DNA from: Pontibacter deserti
Lineage (GTDB): Bacteria; Bacteroidota; Bacteroidia; Cytophagales; Hymenobacteraceae
Assembly: GCF_023630255.1 (NCBI RefSeq)
Contig: NZ_JALPRS010000001.1
Span: 620,001-684,000, forward strand
Reading direction: 5' to 3'
DNA length: 64,000 nt
Positions 36,001-44,475 of this stretch are shown one piece after another (positions within the stretch are counted from its first letter, which is position 1; each line of letters begins with the position of its first letter). A model generated the notes under the pieces. The model did no database searches. It saw only the letters and a program-made list of their open reading frames with translations, and was not told the DNA's origin. The position numbers and the translations under genes were made by a program.

Positions 36001-36626
36001 TGCTTCGTGATATAAACCATTTGGGTGGTCCTATAGGGGGCAAAGGGCCAAAACTAAACGATGGTAATTGGCATCTTGTGACGGCTGTTAGAGATGCGGC
36101 TGCTAACAAAAACATACTTTATGTGGATGGCCAGGTGGCTGATGAGATAGCTATGGTATATGATTATAGTTTTGAAGGCACGGCTGCCGTAAATATAGGT
36201 TACCTGCAATTAGGAGATGGTTTCCATTTTGAAGGTGACCTGGATGAGATGAAACTTTTTGATAGGGCGCTTGCTGCTACTGAAATTTCTGGTGAATATA
36301 ATTCCGGCAATGGCAGCTATTGTGGTACTAATCCTCTTGGTATTGGAAAGGAGGAAAACTTCAGTGGAAAGTTTAATGTTTATCCGAACCCTACCAAAGG
36401 AGGCAGAGCTTCCGTTTCTGTAAGTTCCCTGAAACCAAATGAAAAGCTGACAATGCTACTTTCTGATGTTACAGGTAAAAAGGTGATAGAGAAAAGTATT
36501 CAGGCAAACGCACAAGGAGTGATTAATGAGACGCTGTCGTTCAGTGGTGTTCAGCCTGGGTTCTATAATCTTACACTTTTCTCTTCAGAAAGAAGTATAA
36601 GCAGGAAAATACTTGTCGTTAATTAA
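33063..36626 (+). CDS. T9SS-secreted PQQ-dependent sugar dehydrogenase with PKD, Ig-like and LamG domains
   Basis: A 1187-residue protein. Its N-terminal domain (about 60-560) is a glucose/sorbosone dehydrogenase-type six-bladed propeller: GDWGDHGLLGFEIDPNF, SHGVGSLVFGEDGSLLLAIGDG, NGKILRIDPATG and LGLRNPFRFS. This family oxidises sugars with PQQ in the periplasm or outside the cell. Next come a PKD domain (about 567-657, YEWDFGDG), a second Ig-like region (about 658-765), an Ig-like 'ITSPVKNASY' domain (about 767-858), LamG (about 864-1087), and a type A sorting domain with NVYPNPTKGG (about 1103 on). The ATG at 33141 gives a more normal signal peptide than 33063, so the start is uncertain. 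It probably acts on extracellular sugars or on the EPS itself (inference). Confidence 0.9.
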   Translation: MNELYKSGREPSFINKIRCANGKYESMFGKYKSLAVAGLLAIFTFCNNLSGYAQLSSVGLPSGFVEEQIGGEWNMAVGLKFSKDGKRLYVWEKSGKVWIVENGEKQPTPLIDISEEVGDWGDHGLLGFEIDPNFETNGYIYLLYVVDRHHLMNFGTGNYNASANDYRSATIGRVTRFTATGNTKNTVNLASRKVLLGETHQTGLPILYESHGVGSLVFGEDGSLLLAIGDGATSGGLDYGYIEGDTFEHRPKDTYAKQALADGIITQKQNIGAYRSQQIESLNGKILRIDPATGRGLPNNPFYESANPNSAASKVWTLGLRNPFRFSIKPGTGSASMPGVIYTSDTGWNTREEINIVTGPGQNLGWPLYEGLEPEINYMSRDMFNTSAPNPLYGKNGCAREFFTYQELLLQPKRTEQPYFGNFCDWNQKIPDNIRKFVHTRAAIEWGNGEGGVSRTPTFNGEDAAIALIGAANSPVTGPQFYGSSATGGVWYTGNDFPAEYKNTYFFGDYGAAWIKNASFDATNAPKSVRNFKNNDAIVVAFATNPVSGGLYYINYASKVVKVSYYGGDLPPTAIAKADKLSGTSPLTVSFNGSESSDPESKALRYEWDFGDGSAKVTSANPTHTFTSTTIKTYKVVLKVTDPAGNSSTSTLNIILNNTPPVVNITSPAEGTLYSLGVAQVTYNLRANVSDNEHAANQLTYEWQTTLHHNAHTHPEPIDTRPETTATITPIGCDGEDYFYRFTLKVTDAGGLSATDYVDVYPDCSGGILKPVSITSPVKNASYEIGKPISLSVQFANPNRPWSKVLYYAGDTQIAESGAAPFSAVWNGAVAGTYNITAKATEDGVHFQTSDAVNIAVGGAAQVDLPNCLPGITHYFGMDETSGANGYKDFASASIANCTDCPVPVEGKFHEGLKFSTTSAVDLNDASKFNWGKSTPFSISFWVRTTSNADRNSVIIGRHDPSSSLHWWIGMDPSGYAVFMLRDINHLGGPIGGKGPKLNDGNWHLVTAVRDAAANKNILYVDGQVADEIAMVYDYSFEGTAAVNIGYLQLGDGFHFEGDLDEMKLFDRALAATEISGEYNSGNGSYCGTNPLGIGKEENFSGKFNVYPNPTKGGRASVSVSSLKPNEKLTMLLSDVTGKKVIEKSIQANAQGVINETLSFSGVQPGFYNLTLFSSERSISRKILVVN

Positions 36627-36636
36627 TCAGTAATAA

Positions 36637-36682
36637 CCATAAAAAAAAGCGGGCCAATATGTTGGCCCGCTTTTTTTTATGG
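36637..36682. terminator. Perfect 21-bp bidirectional terminator
   Basis: The stem 36637-36657 pairs without mismatch with 36662-36682 around a 4-nt loop, with eight A on the left arm and eight T on the right. It lies between convergent stops at 36626 and 36695 and should end both transcripts. Confidence 0.93.
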
Positions 36683-36694
36683 AATAAAACTATG

Positions 36695-39600
36695 TTACTG
36701 TTTCATTAGGTTTAGGTTATGGCTGATGCCTTGACCATCTGTATACTTCAGGATATAAAGTCCTTTCTTCAGTCTTGTTCCTGAAAGGTTTAGCTGAAGC
36801 TTGTTATTAATAAGCTCAAGAGACTTTTGCTCATAAACCACTTTACCTAGCTGATTAACAAGAACAACCTTCTGCAGTTTTACATTCTGTTGGTTACCGA
36901 AGTCAAGTGTTATCATTTCCTGGAAAGGATTTGGATAAGCTGTCGCACTTTCGAAAACTATTTCTGTATCATCTTCCTCAGCTGTTGTTACAGTAGTAGA
37001 TTGAGAAGTAGTTGTAACTCCTGCTAGTGATACTGTGCTGCCCATTGGCGACAGGTACTTACCCGGTATTGGTCTTTCCTGTGTTCCGTTTGGCAGAGTC
37101 CAGCCGATGGCTACGTGGTCATCACCAGCTCCTTCCAGGTGCAGGGCCTCGATGTAGTAGCGCTTGCCAGCTGTCAGGGCAATGCTCACTGACTTTTGGT
37201 TGCTGTACTTGGTCCACTCACGAGAACCTGTCCAGGCAGTTACGGCTGCAATCTTTACTTTCTTGGCCGGGTCTTCCGACGTGCTCAGGTATAGTTCTGC
37301 CAGGTCATCAGACGAGATCCAGAAAGTATAGTTACCTGTTACCGGTGCTGTCACATACCCGCGGATGCGCTGGCCGTAGCTGTTGCCTACGTTTGCAGGT
37401 GATTCAAACAGGGTCAGCTCAGACTTGCTGGTAGGCGTGTTGTTTACCGGGATACCGGCCACACTCTCTGCTGTCACGTTGCTCCAGAACTCTCGCGTGA
37501 TCTTGCCGGTAGGGGTTGTCATAACCGGTTCGGTTGCAATTGGCTCCGTAACAATTGTAGTGCTCGTGCTACCCATTGGTGATAAGTATTTACCTGATAT
37601 CGGTCTCTCCAGCGTTCCGTTTGGTAGTGTCCAGCCGATGGCCAGGTTATCGCCACCGCCCATTTCCAGGTGCAGAGCCTCGATGTAGTAGCGCTTGCCT
37701 GCTGTCAGAGCAATGCTCACTGATTTCTGCGTGCTGAACTTAGTCCATTCTCTTGAGCCAGTATACCCTGCTACAGAAGCTATCTTAACTTTTCTAGCCG
37801 GGTCTTCCGACGTGCTCAGGTATAGTTCAGATAAGTCATCTGAAGCGATCCAGAAAGTATAGTTACCTGTTACCGGTGCTGTTACATACCCGCGGATGCG
37901 CTGGCCATAGCTATCACCTATGTTTGACGGCGCTTCAAATAATGTCAGCTCTGTCTTGCTTGATGGAGTGTTATTCACCGGAATAACTGATATGCTACTG
38001 CCTTGTACATTTGTCCAAAGTTCACGTGTGATTTTGCCGGTACCTACCGTGGTAGAAGTACTAGTTTCCGGTGTAGGTGAAGTGGCAATAGGTGTTGTTG
38101 TTGTAGTTGGCGCGGTGCTACCCATTGGTGACAGGTACTTACCCGGTATTGGTCTTTCCTGTGTTCCGTTTGGCAGAGTCCAGCCGATGGCTACGTGGTC
38201 ATCACCAGCTCCTTCCAGGTGCAGGGCCTCGATGTAGTAGCGCTTGCCAGCTGTCAGGGCAATGCTCACTGACTTTTGGTTGCTGTACTTGGTCCACTCA
38301 CGAGAACCTGTCCAGGCAGTTACGGCTGCAATCTTTACTTTCTTGGCCGGGTCTTCCGACGTGCTCAGGTATAGTTCTGCCAGGTCATCAGACGAGATCC
38401 AGAAAGTATAGTTACCTGTTACCGGTGCTGTCACATACCCGCGGATGCGCTGGCCGTAGCTGTTGCCTACGTTTGCAGGTGATTCAAACAGGGTCAGCTC
38501 AGACTTGCTGGTAGGCGTGTTGTTTACCGGGATACCGGCCACACTCTCTGCCGTTACGTTGCTCCAGAACTCTCGCGTGATCTTGCCGGTGCCCACCGTG
38601 GTAGAAGTACTGGTTTCAGGCGATGTTGTGATGCTGGCTGTAGTAGAGATTACGTTTATAGTTACTGCAGTAGATGTAGTAACAGCGCCTCTGTCATCAG
38701 TTGCTTTAGCTGTAATGTTATACTTGCCAACTACTGCGTTTGCCCATGAAACAGTGTAAGGAGCAATTGTTGATTCGCCTATTTTAGTTGAACCCTGAAA
38801 GAATTCAACTTTAGTTACTTTTCCATCGGCATCTTTAGCATCAGCAGTAAGAGAGATTGCTTTGCCAAGATCAAATGAAGCATTAGCAGTTGGAGTTGTT
38901 AACGTAACAGTTGGTGCCTGGTTTGTAGTTGTGGTTGTTGAACCAGCTGAACCATTAGGTCCTAATACAATCCCGTTACGACTTAATTTTTGTAACCATG
39001 TATTATACTCTGTAGTTTCGTGGCTTTTTGTGATTGAGCCTGTAATAAAAGAGTTGCTGTACTGGCTAACAGTACCATCCGGGAAATATAGTTCCTCGTT
39101 GTTCCAACCACCATTCTGACCAGTTATACCTATTGTGTTATGGTGCATGGTGCTATTAAAGGTAGCACCCTTGTTGTAGTAATCATGGCCATACATGCCC
39201 TGCGTCCAGTAAGGCATATAGCTACCATCTGGGTACTGAGCTGAGTTGATTGCACGGTTATTATAAACTTCAATGTTGTTACCACCTGCAACCGCGTAGT
39301 TATAGTTACCTAGATTTACTGTTTGGTTGTCATAGATTTTTACATAGGCAGTTGCAACTGAAGCTGCATCACCCATTCCGTCATTGTACCAAGAGTCAGC
39401 AATAATACCGCCTCCTGAATAATGCGTATTTGTAGCAGGATATGGATAAGCACCTTGTATGTAATTGTTATGAATGCGTATTGGTGAAGATGATGTTCCG
39501 CGTGAATTAGAAAGATTAATATTATCTTCTACTGCAGAATTGTTAGGTTCATTGATAACCTGGTTCCAGGCTATTTCAGCATGTGGTACTGAACCACGGA

Positions 39601-40156
39601 AGTTCATGCCTACAAAGTTAACCATCTCCTGACCGCCATAAATACGACCGTCGATGTTTTTTACTTTGTTATAGCGAACCTTGATCGTTTCAGATTCTGA
39701 CCCATTACCTACATATTGTACTCCAATGGCTATACCTCCAGTATGTTCCATATAGCAGTTCTCCACTACTACATTTTTAAATACATCGGCTGTTAAGAAG
39801 CGACGACCTTTTTTATAGTCGCGCCAAGGGGTAGGGGTAAGACCGTAACCATTGGTATGTCTTACAGTTACGTTCACATTGTAGCCCCAGCTTTTGATCA
39901 GGTAGCCGGCAGAACGGATGTTTGAATTTACAATCGTGACTGGTTCAGAGGTTTTGATTTCTACTGCCGGTACTTCTGAATCTCGTGACTCCCAGTTACC
40001 GGTGTAGGTACCGCCTTTGGTGATCACAAAGGGACCACTGTAAGTCTGGGCAAGTACTGAATTTGAGGAAAATACACTCACTAATACGGTGAGTAATAAT
40101 AGAGCAAGCAAAAATTGGCCCGCCTTCTTATTTGCATAAGAGGTTTGTGTATTCAT
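36695..40156 (-). CDS. T9SS-secreted beta-helix protein with Ig-like and three PA14 domains
   Basis: A 1153-residue secreted protein. Order: signal peptide (about 1-36, SVLAQ), a right-handed parallel beta-helix region (about 40-385) rich in short N-x-x-I/V turns such as NIEVYNNRAI, an Ig-like domain (about 419-505), three PA14-type carbohydrate-binding domains (about 522-678, 705-859 and 882-1038), and a type A sorting domain (about 1067-1153, YPNPFQEM). The first and third PA14 domains are almost identical, also in DNA; the middle one is diverged. Beta-helix proteins are often polysaccharide lyases, epimerases or hydrolases; PA14 binds glycans. A shorter paralogue of the beta-helix part lies at 43183-44472. 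I cannot identify catalytic residues with confidence. Confidence 0.88.
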   Translation of the reverse strand: MNTQTSYANKKAGQFLLALLLLTVLVSVFSSNSVLAQTYSGPFVITKGGTYTGNWESRDSEVPAVEIKTSEPVTIVNSNIRSAGYLIKSWGYNVNVTVRHTNGYGLTPTPWRDYKKGRRFLTADVFKNVVVENCYMEHTGGIAIGVQYVGNGSESETIKVRYNKVKNIDGRIYGGQEMVNFVGMNFRGSVPHAEIAWNQVINEPNNSAVEDNINLSNSRGTSSSPIRIHNNYIQGAYPYPATNTHYSGGGIIADSWYNDGMGDAASVATAYVKIYDNQTVNLGNYNYAVAGGNNIEVYNNRAINSAQYPDGSYMPYWTQGMYGHDYYNKGATFNSTMHHNTIGITGQNGGWNNEELYFPDGTVSQYSNSFITGSITKSHETTEYNTWLQKLSRNGIVLGPNGSAGSTTTTTNQAPTVTLTTPTANASFDLGKAISLTADAKDADGKVTKVEFFQGSTKIGESTIAPYTVSWANAVVGKYNITAKATDDRGAVTTSTAVTINVISTTASITTSPETSTSTTVGTGKITREFWSNVTAESVAGIPVNNTPTSKSELTLFESPANVGNSYGQRIRGYVTAPVTGNYTFWISSDDLAELYLSTSEDPAKKVKIAAVTAWTGSREWTKYSNQKSVSIALTAGKRYYIEALHLEGAGDDHVAIGWTLPNGTQERPIPGKYLSPMGSTAPTTTTTPIATSPTPETSTSTTVGTGKITRELWTNVQGSSISVIPVNNTPSSKTELTLFEAPSNIGDSYGQRIRGYVTAPVTGNYTFWIASDDLSELYLSTSEDPARKVKIASVAGYTGSREWTKFSTQKSVSIALTAGKRYYIEALHLEMGGGDNLAIGWTLPNGTLERPISGKYLSPMGSTSTTIVTEPIATEPVMTTPTGKITREFWSNVTAESVAGIPVNNTPTSKSELTLFESPANVGNSYGQRIRGYVTAPVTGNYTFWISSDDLAELYLSTSEDPAKKVKIAAVTAWTGSREWTKYSNQKSVSIALTAGKRYYIEALHLEGAGDDHVAIGWTLPNGTQERPIPGKYLSPMGSTVSLAGVTTTSQSTTVTTAEEDDTEIVFESATAYPNPFQEMITLDFGNQQNVKLQKVVLVNQLGKVVYEQKSLELINNKLQLNLSGTRLKKGLYILKYTDGQGISHNLNLMKQ
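37041..37510 (-). repeat. PA14 repeat copy 3 (near-identical to 38121-38590)
   Basis: 470 bases matching 38121-38590 at a fixed offset of 1080 bases. By eye I find only three differences (at 37049, 37472 and 37475). The copy encodes the third PA14 domain of the beta-helix protein. Confidence 0.95.
38121..38590 (-). repeat. PA14 repeat copy 1 (near-identical to 37041-37510)
   Basis: The partner of the copy at 37041-37510, encoding the first PA14 domain. The region between them (about 37580-38040) encodes the second PA14 domain and is visibly diverged from both, giving an A-B-A order. Confidence 0.95.
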
Positions 40157-40852
40157 CTTTTTTGGCTAAAAGTTGAAAAATATTACTATTCCTTATTTTG
40201 AATTTCTATAAGTGATCTTTGATACTTTCACTTAGTTAAGAAAATCTGATTAATCTAAACAGCATTCCATATAATATGATGTTGCTTAAATTGCTCATAT
40301 ATAAGTTGTTGCAAATATAGCTGAGAAAATTTTACAAATGCTAATGGAGATTTTAAATTTCTGAATAAAATTATAAAAGCCCAAAAAATTTATACTTGCT
40401 TATAATGTTAAAATAGCCTTAATTCGATTATAATAGCACTTTTTGAAAAAGTTTCGCAAAGCATTTTTATTTTAATGTTGATAAAGTTATATTTGATATT
40501 TTGTATTATGGGTGCTTTTAAATAGGATTATATTTATTGTATTCAATTTATTGTGTTAGTGAGGATTAAATCTGAAGGTTAAATTGAAAAAAATATAGTT
40601 AATTATTTATTAATATATACATACTAATATAACTATATAAAGAGGTTCTGCGTAAGGTGAAGGAGTTAAGTATTTGCAAAATGAGACGGAGCTAAGGAAG
40701 GGATGATATGCAGAAGGAGAGAAAGTAAGATCATCGAAATGTGAATGTACCAAACATCGCTTTTATATATATGTTATTATTGTCCAATAACATATTGTAT
40801 AATTATTAATACTGTTGGTTTAATACACGTATTATGGTTTAAATGATTATTT
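40157..40852. other. Very AT-rich divergent intergenic region
   Basis: About 700 bases between the beta-helix/PA14 gene (minus) and a GT4 gene (plus). There is no credible ORF. It should hold promoters for both genes. The 13 bases at 40163-40175 match those directly upstream of the giant adhesin start. The rest is dominated by A/T runs, apart from a purine-rich stretch near 40650-40730. Confidence 0.55.
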
Positions 40853-42040
40853 ATGACTATAGGTGTATGTGGGCCTGTCGATCTAGGCCTTCTTGAGTAT
40901 CAACTTGAATTTTCTGAACTTCCCAATACAGCTGCTTTTCCGTTAGTTTCCCATTTCGTAAACGGACTCCTGAACCGCGGATTTAAAGTTAATATTTATA
41001 CTACTTCTATAGAAGTAGAAGAGTCTGTAGTTTTTGACTATGGGCAATTGAAAATCTGCATTGCACCACAGAGACCGCAGCCTGGGCGAAGGTTCTTTCG
41101 GTATGAAATAAATGCACTGAAAAATTTGATTCTGGAAAACCCCTCTGATGTAATTTCTTCTTTCTGGAGTTATGAGTTTGGACTAGCAGCATTAAAAACA
41201 GGAATACCAACAATCGTCTCTCTGCACGATGTTGCTACAGTTGTGTTAAAATATCATATGGATATGTTCAGAGCTGTACGTTGGATTATGGATAAAATGG
41301 TAGTTGCTAAGGCAAAATACTTGATTGCAAACTCTGCTTATACTTATTCATCCTTATCTAAAAGAATTCAAGCCAAAACCGAGATTATAAATAACTTCTA
41401 CACGAATAGCTTGCTGTCAGATGTCCCTACAAATGTAGAGAAGCAAAATTACATCATTACGGTTGCTCAGGGTTTCGGTAATCGAAAGAACATTACTACA
41501 TCCCTGAAAGCATTCTCCATTTTGAGAAAGTCTGATCCTACACTTGAATATTATTTAGTAGGAGTTGATTCTGAAGAAGGTGGGTTGGCTCATCAGTATG
41601 CAAGAAAGCATGGTCTTGATAAGGGTGTTAAATTTATTGGACCCAAACCCTTTAAAGAAGTACTCAATCTAATCACACATGCTAAAGTTTTAATACATCC
41701 TTCGTTAGAAGAGTCTTTTGGAATGGTAATACTTGAGGCAATGGTTATAGGAACAGCTGTTGTCGGTGGTGAGAAGAGTGGCTATGTACCATATTTACTT
41801 GATTTTGGTAACGTGGGAAAACTGTGTGATGTAACCTCTCCTGAATCCATTGCAATTACCTTATCTAAGTTACTGGCCAATGAAGAAAACCTTAATACTT
41901 TAGTAAAAAGAGCTAAAGTTTTTGCTGAAAGAAACTACGCCGAAGATAGTATAATAGAGCAGCACATTGCTTATCTAAAAAGAGTATGGAGATCTTACCC
42001 AAAGGAAGTTGCCGATATCCCGATTGAAATATCTGGTTAG
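40853..42040 (+). CDS. GT4 family glycosyltransferase (paralogue of 47760-48968)
   Basis: A 395-residue GT-B transferase. N-terminal motifs are MTIGVCGPVDL, QPGRRFF and SFWSYEFG; the C-terminal donor site has VAQGFGNRKN, a conserved GVDSEEGG, HPSLEESFGMVILEAMVIGTAVVGG and a closing helical region. It shares the same unusual opening and many blocks with the minus-strand gene at 47760-48968, so the two are paralogues inside one EPS locus. It stands alone on the plus strand, ends at a hairpin terminator, and is convergent with the GT11-like gene. Sugar specificity is unknown. Confidence 0.92.
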   Translation: MTIGVCGPVDLGLLEYQLEFSELPNTAAFPLVSHFVNGLLNRGFKVNIYTTSIEVEESVVFDYGQLKICIAPQRPQPGRRFFRYEINALKNLILENPSDVISSFWSYEFGLAALKTGIPTIVSLHDVATVVLKYHMDMFRAVRWIMDKMVVAKAKYLIANSAYTYSSLSKRIQAKTEIINNFYTNSLLSDVPTNVEKQNYIITVAQGFGNRKNITTSLKAFSILRKSDPTLEYYLVGVDSEEGGLAHQYARKHGLDKGVKFIGPKPFKEVLNLITHAKVLIHPSLEESFGMVILEAMVIGTAVVGGEKSGYVPYLLDFGNVGKLCDVTSPESIAITLSKLLANEENLNTLVKRAKVFAERNYAEDSIIEQHIAYLKRVWRSYPKEVADIPIEISG

Positions 42041-42066
42041 CAGTAACTAAATACTGTGGTAAAGAG

Positions 42067-42107
42067 AAAAGCAGTAGGTATTGACGATACGTCATCCTAC
42101 TGCTTTT
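42067..42107. terminator. Bidirectional terminator with nested hairpin
   Basis: A 12-bp stem (42067-42078 with 42096-42107). The 17-base loop holds a second small hairpin, TGACG-ATA-CGTCA (42082-42094). It is flanked by A and T runs and lies between convergent genes ending at 42040 and 42155. Confidence 0.82.
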
Positions 42108-42154
42108 TGTATTAAGGCTTTGTTTTAAATTCAGGCAGTTTAAAAGAGAATAAC

Positions 42155-43066
42155 TTAGCCTTGTGTTATAACTTCAAAATCAGAAAGTGTAATCTGTTTT
42201 TTAGGATCATTGATGTGGTAAAGAGGCACTTCTCCATAGAAAGAAGCCCACATAGAGTATGTGCTGGGAGGGCCGATCAGGTAATCGCATTGTGATAATA
42301 CATATAGGTCTACAATGTAATGGCGTGATTCGTTTACAATTGGTAAGCCTTTAAAATTATTTTTATTTATTTTCTCATTAGAGCACATCAGGAATACGCA
42401 TCTTCTACCTTTTGCTGCCAATTCCTGCTCAACTTCCAGCATTTTTTTATAGTATGTTTCGTCCTCGTAGTACCACTTTCCATTATTAAAATCTTTAAAG
42501 TCGCCCCGTCTTAAGTGTACACCAACTATAGTATCTCCTAAGGTTTTACATTTGTTTATGATCTCCTGCACCTGGTCCATATATTCTGGTAGCGGAGTAA
42601 AGATCTCTCTTAAAGCAGGGGAATGCTTGCTAAAGTTTTTAAAATCTCGGTATAGCCAGCCGTCAATAAAAACAACTTTATTTTTAGCAGACTCAACAAA
42701 ATCAGCATCATTCATATCAAAGCAGATAGACCTGTCATTGTACTTTTCAAGATCTGACCTGTCGTCATATTCTTTTATATCATGGAAACGGTAGCCAAAA
42801 GCATTTTTTAGTGGAGGGAATGCTACCTTATGCAATACATTAATTGACTTTCTGATCAATGTATCAATTGTGGTGTTATTTGTAAGACTGATACTTATGT
42901 CCAGATTACCAAATTCATTGATTGATGTTGAAGTAAAGAATTTGTTGTATTCATCGAACGATGGATTAATCAGCTTGTAGTTGTATTCTATACTATTTGA
43001 AATAAAATGGGAAAAGTAAAATAATCTGTTTGCAAGCTGCCCAGCTTTATAATTCATTATAACCAT
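42155..43066 (-). CDS. GT11-like (alpha-1,2-fucosyltransferase-type) glycosyltransferase
   Basis: A 303-residue enzyme. The key block is VGVHLRRGDF (about residues 186-195), matching the HxRRxD motif that binds GDP-fucose in GT11 and related fucosyltransferases, and the C-terminal block is LSQCDYLIGPPSTYSMWASFYG. The opening (KAGQLANRLF) also follows the family pattern, usually G-G-L-G-N-Q-x-F, though here with A and R in place of the glycines and glutamine. It is the last gene of the long minus-strand EPS operon. Fucose transfer is likely from the family but not proven; no GDP-fucose synthesis genes are in this window. Confidence 0.82.
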   Translation of the reverse strand: MVIMNYKAGQLANRLFYFSHFISNSIEYNYKLINPSFDEYNKFFTSTSINEFGNLDISISLTNNTTIDTLIRKSINVLHKVAFPPLKNAFGYRFHDIKEYDDRSDLEKYNDRSICFDMNDADFVESAKNKVVFIDGWLYRDFKNFSKHSPALREIFTPLPEYMDQVQEIINKCKTLGDTIVGVHLRRGDFKDFNNGKWYYEDETYYKKMLEVEQELAAKGRRCVFLMCSNEKINKNNFKGLPIVNESRHYIVDLYVLSQCDYLIGPPSTYSMWASFYGEVPLYHINDPKKQITLSDFEVITQG

Positions 43067-43182
43067 AGTGGTTCTTATATATCTTTATTTGATAATGTTT
43101 TTATACTTGATATTACTTACTATTGTTCTCTTCAATCCAATTATTGAGGAGGTGAAGCTTACATCCGTACCTATTGTTTAAC

Positions 43183-44472
43183 TTAATTGAACTTAGTAGT
43201 TGCATTGATAGGCCCAAGCTTAATTCCATTCTTCCTTAGCTTTTCCAGCCAGAGTTTATATTCCATCCGTTCATGCTGTAGAGTTATAATTGTATCGGGT
43301 AGAAACGTATTATTAAAAGCTTTTACTTTTCCATCAGGGAAGTAGTTTTCATTATACCTTTCATCAGCGCAGGTGGCCATTACATTTATTGTATTATTGT
43401 ATACTTTATTGTTGTATGTGGCTCCTGTTTTATAATAATCGTAACCGTATATGCCTATGTTATGGGTACTAACAGGTCTGCCTTCTGCCAGCAGTGCTGA
43501 AGTAACTGCTCTGTTGTTATAGATTTCGATGTTGTTGCCACCGGCAATAGCATAGTTATAGTTGCAGAGATTTACAGTCTGGTTATCATAGATTTTTACA
43601 TAAGCTGTTGCTACAGAGTCCGGATGCCCCATCCCTTTTTTGTACCAGGAATCACTTAAGATACCCCCTCCGGAATAATCCTTTGCATCAGATGGAAAGG
43701 GATAAGCTCCTTGTATATAGTTATTATGTATCAAAATAGGGGAGGAGCGTTTACCACGTGAATTTGATAGATTGATATTATCCTCTACCAGCGAATTATC
43801 AGGCTCATTTATCACTTCGTTCCATGCTATTTCAGCATATGGTACCGAACCACGAAAGTTAAAACTTACAAAGTTTACCAGCTCAGTATCCTGATAAATA
43901 CGTCCATCTATGTTCTTGGCTTTATTAAAGCGAATTTTTATAGTTTCCTTCTCAGTAGCATTACCCACATATTTATCACCAATGGCAATACCAGCTGTTT
44001 GTTCCATATAGCAATTTTCTATCACCACATTTGCAAACTCGTCAGCTGTTAAAAAGCGGCGCGGCTTCTTGTAATGGTAGAAAACTGTAGGTTCCAGGCC
44101 ATAGCCGTTGGTGTGTTTGACAGTTACATTGACAGAGTAGCCCCAGCTTTTGATCAGGTAACCGGCAGAACGGATGTTGGAGTTGACAATAGTGACTGGC
44201 TCTGAGGTTTTGATTTCTACCGCTGGTACTTCAGAGTCTCTCGACTCCCATTTACCCGTGTAAGTACCCCCTTTGGTGATCACAAAAGGACCACTGTAAT
44301 CTTCTGAAGTTATTGGATACCTGTGGTTGCCTTGGCCAGACTTTAACAGAAGCGAAGCGAATAGAGACAATGTAATAAGAAACAAAGCAGTAATCACTAG
44401 TATTTTAGATAACAGCTTAGTTTCTCTCAAATAATTTGCTGAAAGCTTCCAATCTAAAGCAAGCCTAACCAT
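43183..44472 (-). CDS. Membrane-anchored parallel beta-helix protein (paralogue of 36695-40156)
   Basis: A 429-residue protein with an N-terminal hydrophobic segment (about residues 22-43) and a parallel beta-helix domain (about 60-415). The first part of the beta-helix is close to that of the PA14 protein at 36695-40156 in both protein (KGGTYTG, ESRDSEVPAVEIKTSEPV) and DNA. Here there is no Ig-like, PA14 or T9SS domain. It looks like a signal-anchored or periplasmic version, set 3 bp after a GT2 gene inside the EPS operon. In other EPS loci such proteins are lyases or epimerases that trim or modify polymer in the periplasm (AlgG is one example); that role is inferred. Confidence 0.85.
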   Translation of the reverse strand: MVRLALDWKLSANYLRETKLLSKILVITALFLITLSLFASLLLKSGQGNHRYPITSEDYSGPFVITKGGTYTGKWESRDSEVPAVEIKTSEPVTIVNSNIRSAGYLIKSWGYSVNVTVKHTNGYGLEPTVFYHYKKPRRFLTADEFANVVIENCYMEQTAGIAIGDKYVGNATEKETIKIRFNKAKNIDGRIYQDTELVNFVSFNFRGSVPYAEIAWNEVINEPDNSLVEDNINLSNSRGKRSSPILIHNNYIQGAYPFPSDAKDYSGGGILSDSWYKKGMGHPDSVATAYVKIYDNQTVNLCNYNYAIAGGNNIEIYNNRAVTSALLAEGRPVSTHNIGIYGYDYYKTGATYNNKVYNNTINVMATCADERYNENYFPDGKVKAFNNTFLPDTIITLQHERMEYKLWLEKLRKNGIKLGPINATTKFN

Positions 44473-44475
44473 TTA

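Noticed and set aside
37027..38514. Two identical 135-residue plus-strand open frames (37027-37434 and 38107-38514)
   Set aside because: They are shadows of the near-identical PA14 repeats coded on the minus strand; their identity reflects the DNA repeat, not a gene family.
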